DNA from: Paludibacterium purpuratum
GTDB lineage: Bacteria; Pseudomonadota; Gammaproteobacteria; Burkholderiales; Chromobacteriaceae
NCBI RefSeq assembly: GCF_004363805.1
Contig: NZ_SNZP01000009.1
Location: 144,716-208,715, forward strand
Direction of reading: 5' to 3'
Length of the DNA stretch: 64,000 nt
Below are positions 9,559-19,763 of the stretch, piece by piece. The notes beneath the pieces are model-generated. The model saw nothing but the letters and a program-made list of their open reading frames with translations. It did no database searches and was not told the origin of the DNA. Position 1 is the first letter of the stretch; every line of letters begins with the position of its first letter. Both the position numbers and the translations under genes were made by a program.

Positions 9559-10019
9559 CCCGGGCGACTGGACTTCTGGACTTCCTGGATGGCTTCGCTG
9601 AATTCGGCCACATCCTCGAAACTGCGATAAACCGAGGCAAAGCGCACGTAAGCCACTTTGTCCATGCGCGCCAGTTCGTTCATGACCATCTCGCCGATCT
9701 GGCGCGAACTAACCTCGCGTTCGCCCAACTGCAGCAGGCGGTGGCTGATGCGGTCGATGGCCTCATCCACCAGCGTGGTCGACACCGGACGCTTGTGTAG
9801 CGCCCGCATGAAGCTGACGCGAACCTTCTCGGGGTCGAACTCCGCCCGATGCCCGCCGGTTTTCACCACTTGCGGCATGCGCACATCGGCGTTCTCGAAC
9901 GTGGTGAACCGCTTTTCGCATTTCAGACATCGACGCCGGCGACGGATGCTGGAGCCGTCTTCGTTGACGCGAGAATCGATCACCTGGGTGTCGGCGTGAC
10001 CGCAGAACGGACATTTCAT
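9555..10019 (-). CDS. nrdR: Transcriptional repressor NrdR
   Basis: ATP/dATP-sensing repressor of ribonucleotide reductase genes. The 154-residue protein from ATG 10019 starts MKCPFCGH and carries a zinc ribbon (CPFC...[12 protein letters not shown]) followed by an ATP-cone (residues about 45-140, [20 protein letters not shown], with repeated short helices). Length is typical for NrdR. A longer frame up to 10067 adds residues that do not belong to the family. It is first in the nrdR-acetyltransferase-ribD cluster, downstream of glyA on the same strand but separated from it by a terminator. Confidence 0.97.
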   Translation of the reverse strand: MKCPFCGHADTQVIDSRVNEDGSSIRRRRRCLKCEKRFTTFENADVRMPQVVKTGGHRAEFDPEKVRVSFMRALHKRPVSTTLVDEAIDRISHRLLQLGEREVSSRQIGEMVMNELARMDKVAYVRFASVYRSFEDVAEFSEAIQEVQKSSRPG

Positions 10020-10137
10020 GGCTTTAAACCCCTGGCTACAGTTCGGAAAACTCGATCTTAACAGCAATGATATGCCAAGTTAATGAGATCGCCATAAAGT
10101 GCGCAAATTATGTCTCAATTAGGATGTACAGTAGCAA

Positions 10138-10176
10138 AAACGGGGTGTTGGCGCTAAGAACGCGCAACACCCCGTT
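10138..10176 (-). terminator. Rho-independent terminator of glyA
   Basis: An inverted repeat aacggggtgttg (10139-10150) / caacaccccgtt (about 10165-10176) with a 14-nt loop. Read on the minus strand the second arm is followed by TTTTTG, so it ends glyA transcription before nrdR. Confidence 0.88.
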
Positions 10177-10199
10177 CGTTCAGACTCGGGCAGAGAAAC

Positions 10200-11450
10200 T
10201 TACTTCTGGCCGTATACCGGGAAACGCTTACACATTCCCTTGACCGACTCGGCCACACGGGCGAGCACCGCATCGTCTTGCGGCGCTTCCAACACGTCGG
10301 CGATCAGGTTGGCCAGTTCGCGTGCCTCGTTGTCGCCAAAACCGCGCGTGGTCATGGCCGGGGTGCCGATGCGGATGCCGGAGGTCACGAACGGCTTTTC
10401 CGGGTCGTTCGGAATGGCGTTCTTATTGACGGTGATGTGGGCGCGGCCGAGTGCGGCCTCCGCGTCCTTGCCGGTGATCTGCTTGGCGCGCAAGTCGAGC
10501 AGGAATACGTGGCTCTCGGTCTTGCCCGACACGATGCGCAGGCCGCGCTCGATCAGGGTCTCGGCCATGATTTGCGCATTCTTCTTAACCTGCTGCTGGT
10601 AGGTCTTGAATTCCGGGCTCGCGGCTTCCTTGAACGCCACGGCCTTGGCGGCGATGACATGCATCAGCGGGCCGCCCTGCAGGCAGGGGAAAATGGCCGA
10701 GTTCAGGATCTTTTCGTGTTCGGCGCGCGACAGAATCACGCCGCCGCGCGGACCGCGCAAGGTCTTGTGCGTGGTGGTGGTCACGAAGTCGGCGAACGGC
10801 ACCGGGTTCGGGTATTCGCCCGCGGCGACCAGGCCGGCATAGTGGGCCATGTCGACGAACAGGTAGGCGCCGACCGCATCGGCGATCTGGCGCATGCGCG
10901 CCCAATCGATCTTCAGCGCATAGGCCGAAGCGCCGGCGACGATCATCTTCGGCTGGTGCTCGCGTGCCAACTGTTCGACTTCGGCGTAGTTGAGCACTTC
11001 GTTTTCGTCGAGGCCGTAGGTCACGGCGTTGTACAGCTTGCCCGAGATGTTGACCGAAGCGCCGTGGGTCAGGTGACCGCCATGCGCCAGGCTCATGCCG
11101 AGAATCGTGTCGCCCGGCTTGAGCACCGAGACGTAGACCGCCTGGTTGGCTTGCGAGCCGGAATGCGGCTGCACGTTGGCGTATTCGGCGCCGAACAGCG
11201 CCTTCAGGCGTTCGATCGCCAACGCCTCCACCTTATCGACATGCTCGCAGCCGCCGTAGTAACGCTTGCCGGGGTAACCCTCGGCGTACTTGTTGGTCAG
11301 AACCGAACCTTGAGCTTCCATAACGGCCGGGCTCACATAGTTCTCGGAAGCGATCAGCTCCACATGGTCTTCTTGACGGCGGTATTCGTCCTCCATGGCG
11401 GCGGACAATTCCGGGTCATACTTGGCAATCGTCATATCGGCTGCAAACAT
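10200..11450 (-). CDS. glyA: Serine hydroxymethyltransferase
   Basis: PLP enzyme interconverting serine + tetrahydrofolate and glycine + methylene-tetrahydrofolate, the main one-carbon source of the cell. The 416-residue protein has the expected length. Visible motifs are [35 protein letters not shown], the PLP-lysine motif [14 protein letters not shown] and [16 protein letters not shown] choose ATG 11450 rather than the upstream GTG 11459 because GGGA lies ten bases before the ATG and the family starts MF. It links functionally with the glycine cleavage operon at 55448-59920. Confidence 0.97.
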   Translation of the reverse strand: MFAADMTIAKYDPELSAAMEDEYRRQEDHVELIASENYVSPAVMEAQGSVLTNKYAEGYPGKRYYGGCEHVDKVEALAIERLKALFGAEYANVQPHSGSQANQAVYVSVLKPGDTILGMSLAHGGHLTHGASVNISGKLYNAVTYGLDENEVLNYAEVEQLAREHQPKMIVAGASAYALKIDWARMRQIADAVGAYLFVDMAHYAGLVAAGEYPNPVPFADFVTTTTHKTLRGPRGGVILSRAEHEKILNSAIFPCLQGGPLMHVIAAKAVAFKEAASPEFKTYQQQVKKNAQIMAETLIERGLRIVSGKTESHVFLLDLRAKQITGKDAEAALGRAHITVNKNAIPNDPEKPFVTSGIRIGTPAMTTRGFGDNEARELANLIADVLEAPQDDAVLARVAESVKGMCKRFPVYGQK

Positions 11451-11548
11451 CTTGGGCACATCCCATTGGTGGGTTAACGATAGCGGCGATTTTACATGAT
11501 TTGCCTAATGCCGCGCGAGACAAGCAAGGTAAAAAAAAGCATTAAGAA

Positions 11549-12583
11549 TCAAGACTGCGCCGGCTGAACAGTCTCTTCAATTCGAACCATTTCCACCTGG
11601 CAGTCGCGCATCAACTGCAAGAAGTCTTCCTCGATGCGTTCCACGCGGTCGAGCGGCGCGAGCGGCCAGACGAAACGCTCGTCCCGATCGGGGGCGTCGG
11701 CGCTGCTCACCGCGACATGGATCTCGCCGCCGTGGTGGGCCGACAACGCGACCACCGGCTCCTTGCCCTCGCTACGCAGCTTGCGCAGCAGCGAACTGAC
11801 GAACACTTGCTGAGCCACCTCCAGCCGTGCCTGATTGCCGGCCACCAGCGCCTGCATCAGCGGCGCGGGAGCGCGGAAGATCGGGAACAGCGTCACGCCT
11901 TCGGTCTGCAGCGCCTCGCCCAGGAACTTCATCAACACCGTGCCCCAGGCGCCGATGCGCGGCGAGTAGTCCACCGGCGGCGTCGTTTCGCGGATCGCCA
12001 CCCCAACCAGATAGCGCAGGAATACGCCCTCCTCCTGCACAGTCACGGCGCTCCCTTCCAGATCCAGCGGCAAACCGCGCGCGGCATCGGCCAATTGGCG
12101 CGTATAGCGGTACAGTTGCCCCGGGGAAATACCGACCACGGCGTCCGGGTGCAGTAATCGGCCGGACAGGAAAACCTCGGCGCCGGCGGCGAACACGCCA
12201 TGCTGGCGCAAAATCGCATTGAGCCCGTCGACGTCGGCGATCCGATCCGGCAAAGTCGCGCGGCTCTTCGAGCCCGCCACCAACACCAGCGGTAGCGCGA
12301 AGATTTCCGCATGGCGCCCCGGGGCGGCCTCCACCGCCTGGCGCAGCGCCTGCCACAACACCTGATAGGCCGCCCTGGACGGGGCCATATTGAGCGCCAC
12401 CGAGATCAGTAGCACCTCGTCGCGCGCCAAGAGATCGTCCATGGCATCGCCGAGCGCCACCCGCTCCAGTTCGCGCACATCGTCGTCGACCGCGCCGAGC
12501 ACGGACTGCGCTTGGTGGATCAGGCGGTTGCTGACGCTGGCATTGGGATAGAGGCGTGGATCGGGCAAATGCTTGGTGGTCAT
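11549..12583 (-). CDS. Conserved protein of unknown function
   Basis: A 344-residue soluble protein without signal peptide or membrane segment. The start at ATG 12583 (MTTKHLPDPRLYPN) has AGGA seven bases upstream; the longer frame to 12721 is unlike coding sequence. It contains a hydrophobic beta strand (FALPLVLVAGS), the segment VFLSGRLLHPDAVVGISPGQLYRY, and an acidic C-terminus. Parts recall the beta-proteobacterial DUF2863 family, but this is a weak impression and not a firm assignment. It lies 98 bp upstream of glyA on the same strand and could be co-transcribed with it. No catalytic motif is apparent. Confidence 0.7.
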   Translation of the reverse strand: MTTKHLPDPRLYPNASVSNRLIHQAQSVLGAVDDDVRELERVALGDAMDDLLARDEVLLISVALNMAPSRAAYQVLWQALRQAVEAAPGRHAEIFALPLVLVAGSKSRATLPDRIADVDGLNAILRQHGVFAAGAEVFLSGRLLHPDAVVGISPGQLYRYTRQLADAARGLPLDLEGSAVTVQEEGVFLRYLVGVAIRETTPPVDYSPRIGAWGTVLMKFLGEALQTEGVTLFPIFRAPAPLMQALVAGNQARLEVAQQVFVSSLLRKLRSEGKEPVVALSAHHGGEIHVAVSSADAPDRDERFVWPLAPLDRVERIEEDFLQLMRDCQVEMVRIEETVQPAQS

Positions 12584-12601
12584 CGTGTCATCCTGGGTCA
12601 T

Positions 12602-12944
12602 GCAAAAACGATATTGTCGCACACAAGCATGATCGCTAATACCACCAGCATCTTCGCGACCGAGCTCCCCATTGCGCCTTGGCAAACGCCGGTAACCGCA
12701 ATCCCTCAGACTCCGCCGCAAAAAGCGGTATTCGTTTTCTTACCTCTGCCAGAAAAACCGCGGAACGCCACCATGACCGCATGCACAAAACAAATAATTT
12801 ATCCAATAATTTCAATAAATTACACAAAAAATCTCAGCATACCTCCATGCTTCCCCCTCAAAACCGAGCGATTTTGACATCACCGCGACAACCGCTATGT
12901 AATCGTTTCCACGCTATCCGCCACTCGACTCGATTGGAACCCGC
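12602..12944. other. Intergenic region between divergent genes, probable promoters
   Basis: A 343-bp gap between the minus-strand unknown and the sugar transporter operon. It is AT-rich from about 12785 to 12840. The string gtaatcgtttcc at 12899-12910 resembles half of a LacI/RbsR-type operator, but no convincing second half is seen. I see no supported gene here. Confidence 0.4.
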
Positions 12945-13889
12945 ATGAAGATGTACCACTCACTCCTCGCCACCGCCTTGTCCACCGCCCTGGCCCTCCC
13001 CGCGTTGGCCGCCCCGCACCCGCTGAAATCCGTCGGCGTTGCCGTCAACGATTTGACCAACCCCTTCTTTGTCGCCATGGGCAAAGGCGCGGCACAGGCG
13101 GCCCGACAACTGGGCGGCCCGGGCGTCAAGGTCACCACCGTGTCGAGCAATTACGATCTGCTCACCCAGGTCGGCCAGATCGAAAACCTGATTGCCAACA
13201 AGACCGACCTCATCCTGATCAACGCGGCAGACCCGACAGGCATTGCGCCGGTACTGAAAAAAGCGCGCGCGGCAGGCATTGCGGTGGTCGCGGTCGACGT
13301 GGGCGCGGAGGGCGCGGACGCCACGGTGATGTCGGATAACAGCATGGCCGGCAAGGAGGCATGCCGGTACATCGTGAAGAAGCTAGGCGGCAAGGGTAAT
13401 GTGGTCATCGTCAACGGTCCGCCGGTCACCGCCACTTTTGCCCGCGTGGCCGGTTGCAAGGCGGAGCTGGGCTTAGCGCCGGGCATCCGCGTGCTATCCG
13501 AAAACCAGAACGGTCGCGGCAACCGCGACGGCGGGATGGCCGTCATGGCCAACCTGCTGACCGCGCATCGCAAGATCGACGCGGTATTCGCCATCAACGA
13601 CCCGACCGCCATCGGTGCCGAGCTAGCGATCCGCCAGGCCCATCGCCGCGACATCAAGATGATCGTTTCGGTGGATGGCGCACCGGACGGCGAGGCCGCG
13701 CTCAAGCGCAAAAACGGGCTATTTGCCGCAACCGCCGCGCAAGACCCCTACCTGATCGCCCAGAAGGCGGTGCAACTCGGTTACGACATCCTCAACGGCA
13801 AACGTCCGGCACAGCCGGTGGTCCTGATCCCGACGCCCCTCGTCACCGCCGACAACGTCGAACGCCACACCGGCTGGGCCAAGCGCTAG
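12945..13889 (+). CDS. Sugar ABC transporter periplasmic binding protein (RbsB family)
   Basis: A 314-residue periplasmic binding protein of the ribose/galactose family (peripla_BP_4). Residues 1-22 form a signal peptide ending ALPALAAP. The mature part begins VGVAVNDLTNPFFVAMGKG, the classical first strand of RbsB-like proteins, followed by QIENLIANKTDLILINAADP and MSDNSMAGKEA. It is first in a binding protein-ATPase-permease operon with 9 bp to the ATPase. The substrate is probably a pentose or related sugar, but rbsD, rbsK and rbsR are absent from the window, so ribose is not certain. Confidence 0.9.
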   Translation: MKMYHSLLATALSTALALPALAAPHPLKSVGVAVNDLTNPFFVAMGKGAAQAARQLGGPGVKVTTVSSNYDLLTQVGQIENLIANKTDLILINAADPTGIAPVLKKARAAGIAVVAVDVGAEGADATVMSDNSMAGKEACRYIVKKLGGKGNVVIVNGPPVTATFARVAGCKAELGLAPGIRVLSENQNGRGNRDGGMAVMANLLTAHRKIDAVFAINDPTAIGAELAIRQAHRRDIKMIVSVDGAPDGEAALKRKNGLFAATAAQDPYLIAQKAVQLGYDILNGKRPAQPVVLIPTPLVTADNVERHTGWAKR

Positions 13890-13898
13890 GGAGCAAGC

Positions 13899-15386
13899 AT
13901 GAGCGACGTCATTTTGGAAATGTCCGGTATCTGCAAGCGCTTCGGCACGACTCGCGCGCTTGACCAGGTTCATCTGACCGCGCACAGCCACGAAGTGCAT
14001 GCACTGATGGGCGAAAACGGCGCCGGCAAAAGCACGCTGATGAAAATCCTCTCCGGTATTTATCAGCCTGATGCGGGCGAAATACGCTTGGCCGGACGGC
14101 CGATACGCATTGCCAAGCCCGCCGACGCCCGCCAGGCGGGCATCAACTTGATTTACCAAGAGCTGGCGATCTGCGCCAATCTGAGCGTGGCGGAAAACAT
14201 CTTCATGGGGACGGCGCCGCGCGGCCGGTTCGGCGGCATCGACCGCCCACGCATGCGACGCGACGCGCAACGCCTGCTCGACCGGCTGGGGACGCGTTTC
14301 GGCCCGAACACTCCCGCCAGCCGGTTGAGCATCGCCGACTGGCAGCAAGTCGAGATTGCGCGCGCACTGGCTCACCAAAGCCGAATACTGGTCATGGACG
14401 AGCCCACAGCGGCCTTGTCCGACCGCGAAAGCGGGCGCTTGTTCGAGGTGATCGACACGTTGCGCGATCAAGGCATCGCCATCATTTACATCAGCCATCG
14501 CATGGAGGAAGTGAGCCGGCTCGCCGACCGCATCACCGTGCTACGCGATGGCTGTTTGGCCGGCAACCTCACGCGCGCGAAAAATTCGCCGCAACTGCTG
14601 ATCGGCATGATGGTCGGCCGCGCGCTGAACCATTTCTACCCGCCCAAGCGTCAAGACGGTTTCGGCCAGGTCATGCTCGACGTCCAGGGTTTCTGCAGCG
14701 ACAAAATCGAATCGGCATCGTTGCGGGTGCGCGCGGGAGAAATTCTCGGGCTCGCCGGTCTGGTGGGCGCCGGCCGCACCGAGCTTGCGCGCCTGATCTT
14801 CGGCGCCGACAACCGGCTGCGGGGCCGATTGCGCATCGATGGCACAGACGTCGACATCCGCTCCCCGCGCGATGCCATCCGGCACGGCATCGGCTATCTG
14901 CCGGAGGATCGCAAGCGCCAGGGCCTGTTCCTACACTTGTCCGCCACCGCCAACATCGCCATGAACGTACTGCATGAGCACGCGCGCGCCGGCATGCTCG
15001 ATCGCGCCGCACTCCGCACGCTAACGCGCCAGGCAGTCACGCGACTGGCCATCAAGGCCCGGAGCGGCGAAAGCCTGGTCGGCGGGCTGTCGGGCGGCAA
15101 TCAACAGAAAGTGCTGCTGGCGCGCTGGCTTGCCATACGCCCGCGCGTACTGATCCTGGACGAACCGACGCGCGGCGTCGACATCGGCGCCAAGGTCGAG
15201 ATCTACCGCATCATGCACGAACTGGCGGCGCAAGGCGTGGCCATCGTCTGCATTTCGAGCGAACTGCCGGAAATCGTCGGCGTCTGCCACCGCGTGGTCG
15301 TGCTGCGGGATGGCCGCGTCGCAGGCGAGCTCAGCGGTAAAGAGGTCGGCCAAGAGGCCATCATGAACCTGGCCACTCGCCACTAA
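13899..15386 (+). CDS. Sugar ABC transporter ATPase with two nucleotide-binding domains (RbsA family)
   Basis: A 495-residue fused double ATPase that energises CUT2-type sugar uptake. The first domain has Walker A GENGAGKST and Walker B ILVMDEPTAALSD. The second has a degenerate Walker A region (GLVGAGRTE), signature LSGGNQQKVLLARWL and Walker B VLILDEPTRGVD. Degeneracy of the second Walker A is normal for RbsA/MglA/XylG. It lies between the binding protein (9 bp upstream) and the permease (14 bp downstream). Paralogues such as XylG or AraG cannot be excluded on motifs alone. Confidence 0.93.
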   Translation: MSDVILEMSGICKRFGTTRALDQVHLTAHSHEVHALMGENGAGKSTLMKILSGIYQPDAGEIRLAGRPIRIAKPADARQAGINLIYQELAICANLSVAENIFMGTAPRGRFGGIDRPRMRRDAQRLLDRLGTRFGPNTPASRLSIADWQQVEIARALAHQSRILVMDEPTAALSDRESGRLFEVIDTLRDQGIAIIYISHRMEEVSRLADRITVLRDGCLAGNLTRAKNSPQLLIGMMVGRALNHFYPPKRQDGFGQVMLDVQGFCSDKIESASLRVRAGEILGLAGLVGAGRTELARLIFGADNRLRGRLRIDGTDVDIRSPRDAIRHGIGYLPEDRKRQGLFLHLSATANIAMNVLHEHARAGMLDRAALRTLTRQAVTRLAIKARSGESLVGGLSGGNQQKVLLARWLAIRPRVLILDEPTRGVDIGAKVEIYRIMHELAAQGVAIVCISSELPEIVGVCHRVVVLRDGRVAGELSGKEVGQEAIMNLATRH

Positions 15387-15400
15387 ACCAAGGAGCCGAC

Positions 15401-16414
15401 ATGCCCTCGCTCGCCAACGACTCCCGCGCCGCCGGCGCAGTGCCGTCCCCACGGATGAGCGCGCTCGCCCGCCTTGGCATGCTGCCGATCCTCATCGTGC
15501 TGTACCTGGGGTTTTATCTGCTGACGCTCTATTTCAGCGAGGACGGCAACACCCATTTCCTGACGCTGGACAATACGCTCAACATTCTGCGCCAGACGTC
15601 GATCAATCTGGTGCTGGCCTCGGGCATGACCTTCGTCATCCTTACCGCCGGCATTGATCTTTCGGTGGGGTCGATACTGGCCGTCTCCGCGGTGCTGGGC
15701 ATGCTGACCTCGCTCCCCGACCACAACCAGGCGCTGTCGCTGCCGGTCTTCGTGCTATCCGGGCTCGCGATGGGACTGATAAACGGCACCATGGTGGCCT
15801 TCCTCGGCATCAATCCCTTCGTCGTTACGCTAGGCACCATGACGGCGCTGCGCGGCGCTGCATACCTGTTGGCCGACGGCAGCGCCATCCTCAACAGCGA
15901 CATCCCCGCTTTCGAATGGCTCGGCAACGGCAGCCTGCTCGGTGTTCCCTGGCTCGTGTGGATCGCGGCCCTGGTGGTGACCGCGTCGTGGTTCATTTTG
16001 AAACGCACCGTGCTCGGCCTGCATATCTATGCGGTGGGCGGCAATCCGCATGCCGCGTACCTCACCGGGATCCGGGTCGGCCTGGTGCTGCTGTTCGTCT
16101 ACGCGATCAACGGTCTGTTTGCGGGATTGGCCGGCGCCATGTCCGCCAGTCGCCTATACGGCGCCAGCGGCAACTGGGGTACCGGCTACGAGCTCGATGC
16201 CATCGCCGCCGTCGTCCTGGGCGGCACCAGCCTATCCGGCGGGATCGGATCGATCTGGGGCACCGCCGTCGGCGCATTGATCATTGGCGTGATGAATAAC
16301 GGCCTGACCATCCTCGGGGTATCGTCCTTCTGGCAATACGTGGCCATCGGCGTTGTCATCGTGCTGGCCACCATCCTGGACAAGTGGCGCCTAAAGCCGA
16401 GCGACGGCCAATGA
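15401..16414 (+). CDS. Sugar ABC transporter permease (RbsC family)
   Basis: A 337-residue inner membrane permease with about ten hydrophobic segments. It carries the family signature ILTAGIDLSVGSILAVSAVLG near residue 75 and SRLYGASGNWGTGYELDAIA with VVLGGTSLSGG near residues 250-275, conserved in RbsC/XylH/AraH. It is the third gene of the transporter operon. About 190 bp downstream is a terminator that probably ends the transcript. Confidence 0.93.
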   Translation: MPSLANDSRAAGAVPSPRMSALARLGMLPILIVLYLGFYLLTLYFSEDGNTHFLTLDNTLNILRQTSINLVLASGMTFVILTAGIDLSVGSILAVSAVLGMLTSLPDHNQALSLPVFVLSGLAMGLINGTMVAFLGINPFVVTLGTMTALRGAAYLLADGSAILNSDIPAFEWLGNGSLLGVPWLVWIAALVVTASWFILKRTVLGLHIYAVGGNPHAAYLTGIRVGLVLLFVYAINGLFAGLAGAMSASRLYGASGNWGTGYELDAIAAVVLGGTSLSGGIGSIWGTAVGALIIGVMNNGLTILGVSSFWQYVAIGVVIVLATILDKWRLKPSDGQ

Positions 16415-16892
16415 GCATGCAGGCCGGGCGGTATTTTCGTTTTCAAACATAAGAGTTACATAATAAGCGACAGTTTTTTACATTTTCGAGCGTGCGCGAA
16501 GCGTTGCGATTGACACCCCACAGCCCGCTCGCGATAATCCAGCCACGTTGAGATGCAGCAATTGCTTCTTGATAGTTTCTCCTCTATTTCTCCTTTGTAG
16601 ACTTAGCGCGGACCATTGGCCCGCGCATTTTTTTTGCTTTTTTTCAAAAAGTTACCGCAGAACACCCCGCTATTTTCCACTATCCGGCCAAGGCCCTCGC
16701 AGCCACTCGCACAGCCCCTGGCGATGTCGTATGCACCGGCGATCCATTACTCAATAAAGAATATTGTATACAGTTCGTTTGGCGACAAGACAGCAACATA
16801 ACATGTTCGAAACAATGGAAATCGAACATTTTCAGCCCAAACAGAATGTCATTCAGGTAGCGAAAAAGCAGAAAAATGCCGGGAAGCCGCGA
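16415..16892. other. Gene-free interval after the sugar transporter operon
   Basis: A 478-bp stretch between convergent genes. It contains the terminator at 16604-16636. The short frames in it show no family features or good ribosome binding sites. I see nothing else. Confidence 0.6.
16604..16636 (+). terminator. Rho-independent terminator downstream of the sugar permease
   Basis: Inverted repeat gcgcgg (16606-16611) / ccgcgc (16621-16626) followed by a run of about nine T. It is some 190 bp after the permease stop, leaving a long 3' untranslated region. Confidence 0.75.
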
Positions 16893-17615
16893 TCAGAGAC
16901 CGGGCCAGGACTGGTGCAAACGCTTCAAGGTGCCATCCGCCGTCATCCGCGCCAGACCCTGATTGGCCTGCGTCAGCAAAGCGCGGTCGCCCTTGCGCAC
17001 GACAAAGACATAGGCGTCTTGGCCAAAGTCCGGACGCGACACCAGCCGCAGCGACGGGTCGCCGGCACTGGCTCGCCGCAAGACATGCAAGTCGCCGAAC
17101 GCCCCTTGGAGATCGCCGGCCTTCAAGTCGGCCAACATGGGCGGCAGGCCGTTATAGCGTCGCAGCGCCGCATCGGGAACGCGCAGTCGGCGCAGCCAAC
17201 CGATCGCGCTGCTGTCGATCAGCACGCCGATGCCGTCGATGGCGCGCACGTCGTCCTTGCCGCCATGCGCCGGCACCAACAGCACCTGGGGCTCATAATG
17301 ATACGGCTGGGAAAGTTCGAAACGCGCGCGGCGCTCCGGCGTATCGGCCACGGCGGAGACCACCATGTCGACCCGTCCGTCGGACAAGGCGCCGAGTAAC
17401 TGCGGCCACGGCAGGTTGACCAACTTGACGGTCACGCCTTGGGTCTTGGCCCAAGCGGTCACCACATCGATGTCGAAACCGGACAGGCGGCCATGGTCGT
17501 CGACCGACTCGAAAGGTGCATAGCTGGCGTTGATACCCACTCGCACGACCCCGGCTGCCCACACCGGCGACAGACACAGCAACCACCCCAACAACATCAA
17601 TTTGATCGATTTCAT
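16893..17615 (-). CDS. Periplasmic solute-binding protein, amino acid (family 3) type
   Basis: A 240-residue type-II periplasmic binding protein. From ATG 17615 there is a signal peptide (MKSIKLMLLGWLLCLSPVWA). The mature part shows VGINASYAPFESVDDHGRLSGFDIDV, the signature of the polar amino acid transport family, and MVVSAVADTPERRARFELS. A frame extending to 17729 would include the terminator of ilvD and is not credible. No permease or ATPase gene is adjacent, so it is an orphan binding protein here. Other members of this fold act as sensor or enzyme domains. Confidence 0.85.
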   Translation of the reverse strand: MKSIKLMLLGWLLCLSPVWAAGVVRVGINASYAPFESVDDHGRLSGFDIDVVTAWAKTQGVTVKLVNLPWPQLLGALSDGRVDMVVSAVADTPERRARFELSQPYHYEPQVLLVPAHGGKDDVRAIDGIGVLIDSSAIGWLRRLRVPDAALRRYNGLPPMLADLKAGDLQGAFGDLHVLRRASAGDPSLRLVSRPDFGQDAYVFVVRKGDRALLTQANQGLARMTADGTLKRLHQSWPGL

Positions 17616-17642
17616 CGCCTCTCCCGACGGCCGGCTCAACAG

Positions 17643-17673
17643 AAAAAACCGGCCCGGCAAAGCCGGGCCGGGT
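17643..17673 (-). terminator. Rho-independent terminator of ilvD
   Basis: Perfect 10-bp stem ccggcccggc (17649-17658) / gccgggccgg (17662-17671) with a three-base loop. On the minus strand it is followed by TTTTTTC, immediately downstream of the ilvD stop. Confidence 0.92.
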
Positions 17674-17703
17674 CGGTTCGTGCAGGCACGCGACGGGCGT
17701 ACT

Positions 17704-19551
17704 TTAACGCTTTTCCACTTGGCTGACATCCCGTACCGCGCCGGTCGATGCCGAAGTGGTCATGGCGGCATAGGCGCGCAATGCCGCGCTGACCGGCCGG
17801 TCGCGCTCGGCCGGCCGCCAGCCCAGGGCGTCGCGCACGCGGCGACGTTCGGCCAACACCTCGGCGTCCAGCGCCAACTCGATACGGCGGGCGGGGATAT
17901 CGATACGGATCGGGTCGCCCTCTTCCACCAAGCCGATCGCGCCGCCCTCGGCGGCTTCGGGCGAGACGTGTCCGATGCTCAGCCCGGAGGTGCCGCCCGA
18001 GAACCGGCCATCGGTCAAGAGCGCACAGGCCTTGCCCAGTCCTTTGGATTTCAGATACGAGGTCGGGTACAGCATTTCCTGCATGCCCGGCCCACCCTTG
18101 GGGCCTTCGTAGCGGATCACCACCACGTCGCCGGCGACAATGCGGTCGTCCAGAATCGCCGCCACCGCCGCCTCCTGGCTCTCGAACACGCGCGCGCGGC
18201 CATCGAAACGCAAGATGCTGTCGTCGACGCCGGCGGTTTTGACAATGCAGCCATCGGGCGCCAAGTTGCCGAACAGCACGGCCAGACCGCCATCCTGGCT
18301 ATAGGCCTCGGCGCGGCGGCGAATGCAGCCGCCGGCGCGATCCAGATCCAGCTCGGGGTAACGCATGCTCTGGGAAAACGCCATCGTGGTCGCGATGCCG
18401 CCCGGCGCCGCGCGATAAAAACGCATCGCGGTCTCGTCGACGCCATCGCGCGCCACATCCCATTGGTCGAGCGCCGCGCCCATTGTCGGGCTATGCACGG
18501 TCGGCACATCGCGCGCGACCAGACCGGCGCGGTCCAGTTCGCCCAGGATCGCCATCACGCCGCCGGCGCGATGCACGTCCTCCATATGATATTTCTGTGT
18601 GGCCGGCGCCACCTTGCACAGGCAAGGGACGTGACGCGAAATGGCGTCGATGTCGGCCATGGTGAAGTCCACCCCGGCCTCGTGCGCCGCCGCCAGCAGA
18701 TGCAACACCGTATTGGTCGATCCGCCCATGGCCACGTCGAGCGACATGGCGTTGGCAAAGGCCTGGCGCGAGGCGATGGCGCGCGGCAAGACGCTTGCGT
18801 CCTCGCCCTCGTAGTAGCGGCGGGCGAGATCGACGATCAGCCGGCCGGCGCGCAGGAACAGCTCCTTGCGGTCGGCGTGGGTGGCCACCAGCGAACCGTT
18901 GCCCGGCAACGACAGGCCCAGCGCCTCGGTCAGGCAGTTCATCGAGTTGGCGGTGAACATGCCGGAGCAGGAGCCGCAAGTCGGACAGGCGGAACGTTCC
19001 AACTCGGCCACTTCAGCATCCGATACCGCCGGATTGGCGGCCTCCACCATGGCATCGACCAGATCGAGCGCGCGCGTCGTTCCGTGCCAGTCGACCTTGC
19101 CGGCCTCCATCGGGCCACCGGAAACGAACACCACCGGAATGTTCAGCCGCAGGGCCGCCATCAGCATGCCCGGCGTGATTTTGTCGCAATTGGAAATGCA
19201 CACCAGCGCGTCGGCGCAATGCGCATTGACCATATACTCGACCGAGTCGGCGATCAGGTCGCGCGACGGCAGGCTGTAGAGCATGCCGCCATGGCCCATG
19301 GCGATGCCGTCGTCGATGGCGATGGTATTGAATTCCTTGGCCACGCCGCCGGCGCGCTCGATCTCGCGCGCCACCAGTTGGCCGAGATTTTGCAGATGCA
19401 CGTGGCCTGGCACGAACTGGGTAAACGAGTTGGCGATGGCGATGATCGGCTTCTGAAAGTCTTCATCCTTCATGCCGGTGGCGCGCCACAGCGCGCGGGC
19501 GCCGGCCATGTTGCGGCCGGCGGTGGAGGTGCGGGAACGATATTCGGGCAT
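17704..19551 (-). CDS. ilvD: Dihydroxy-acid dehydratase
   Basis: Iron-sulfur dehydratase of the branched-chain amino acid and pantothenate pathways, converting 2,3-dihydroxy-acids into 2-keto acids. The 615-residue length fits the family. Cluster-region motifs are [12 protein letters not shown] (Cys118, Cys122 and modified-Lys candidate 124) and [18 protein letters not shown]. Also visible are [23 protein letters not shown], and [15 protein letters not shown] at the C-terminus. It is divergent from lgt and ends at a strong terminator. A 730-residue antisense frame over it is an artefact of GC-rich codon bias. Confidence 0.97.
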   Translation of the reverse strand: MPEYRSRTSTAGRNMAGARALWRATGMKDEDFQKPIIAIANSFTQFVPGHVHLQNLGQLVAREIERAGGVAKEFNTIAIDDGIAMGHGGMLYSLPSRDLIADSVEYMVNAHCADALVCISNCDKITPGMLMAALRLNIPVVFVSGGPMEAGKVDWHGTTRALDLVDAMVEAANPAVSDAEVAELERSACPTCGSCSGMFTANSMNCLTEALGLSLPGNGSLVATHADRKELFLRAGRLIVDLARRYYEGEDASVLPRAIASRQAFANAMSLDVAMGGSTNTVLHLLAAAHEAGVDFTMADIDAISRHVPCLCKVAPATQKYHMEDVHRAGGVMAILGELDRAGLVARDVPTVHSPTMGAALDQWDVARDGVDETAMRFYRAAPGGIATTMAFSQSMRYPELDLDRAGGCIRRRAEAYSQDGGLAVLFGNLAPDGCIVKTAGVDDSILRFDGRARVFESQEAAVAAILDDRIVAGDVVVIRYEGPKGGPGMQEMLYPTSYLKSKGLGKACALLTDGRFSGGTSGLSIGHVSPEAAEGGAIGLVEEGDPIRIDIPARRIELALDAEVLAERRRVRDALGWRPAERDRPVSAALRAYAAMTTSASTGAVRDVSQVEKR

Positions 19552-19689
19552 GACTCATCCTTGCTGTATTCATCAGAAAACGGCGGCGTGATCAAAACCA
19601 TCCGGGACGATGGCTGGGTGGGCCATGCGTCGGACGGCGTCCGGGGCCATGGTCATGCGGCGGGACCCGACATCGCATGCGAGGGTGAT

Positions 19690-19724
19690 CGCACGCGACG
19701 TTATGCAACGCTTTCCGTATAATC
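19690..19724 (+). promoter_or_regulatory. Possible sigma70 promoter of lgt
   Basis: A perfect TATAAT hexamer at 19718-19723, about 40 bp before the lgt start. The -35 region (ttatgc, 19701-19706, with only 11 bp between) is poor, so only the -10 box is supported. Confidence 0.4.
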
Positions 19725-19763
19725 GGTCTCATCTCTTTTACCGCAAACACCCACGGCTGACAA

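Noticed and set aside
17530..19722. 730-codon plus-strand frame
   Set aside because: Antisense of ilvD in GC-rich codon bias; composition is Arg/His/Gln heavy and it spans a terminator.
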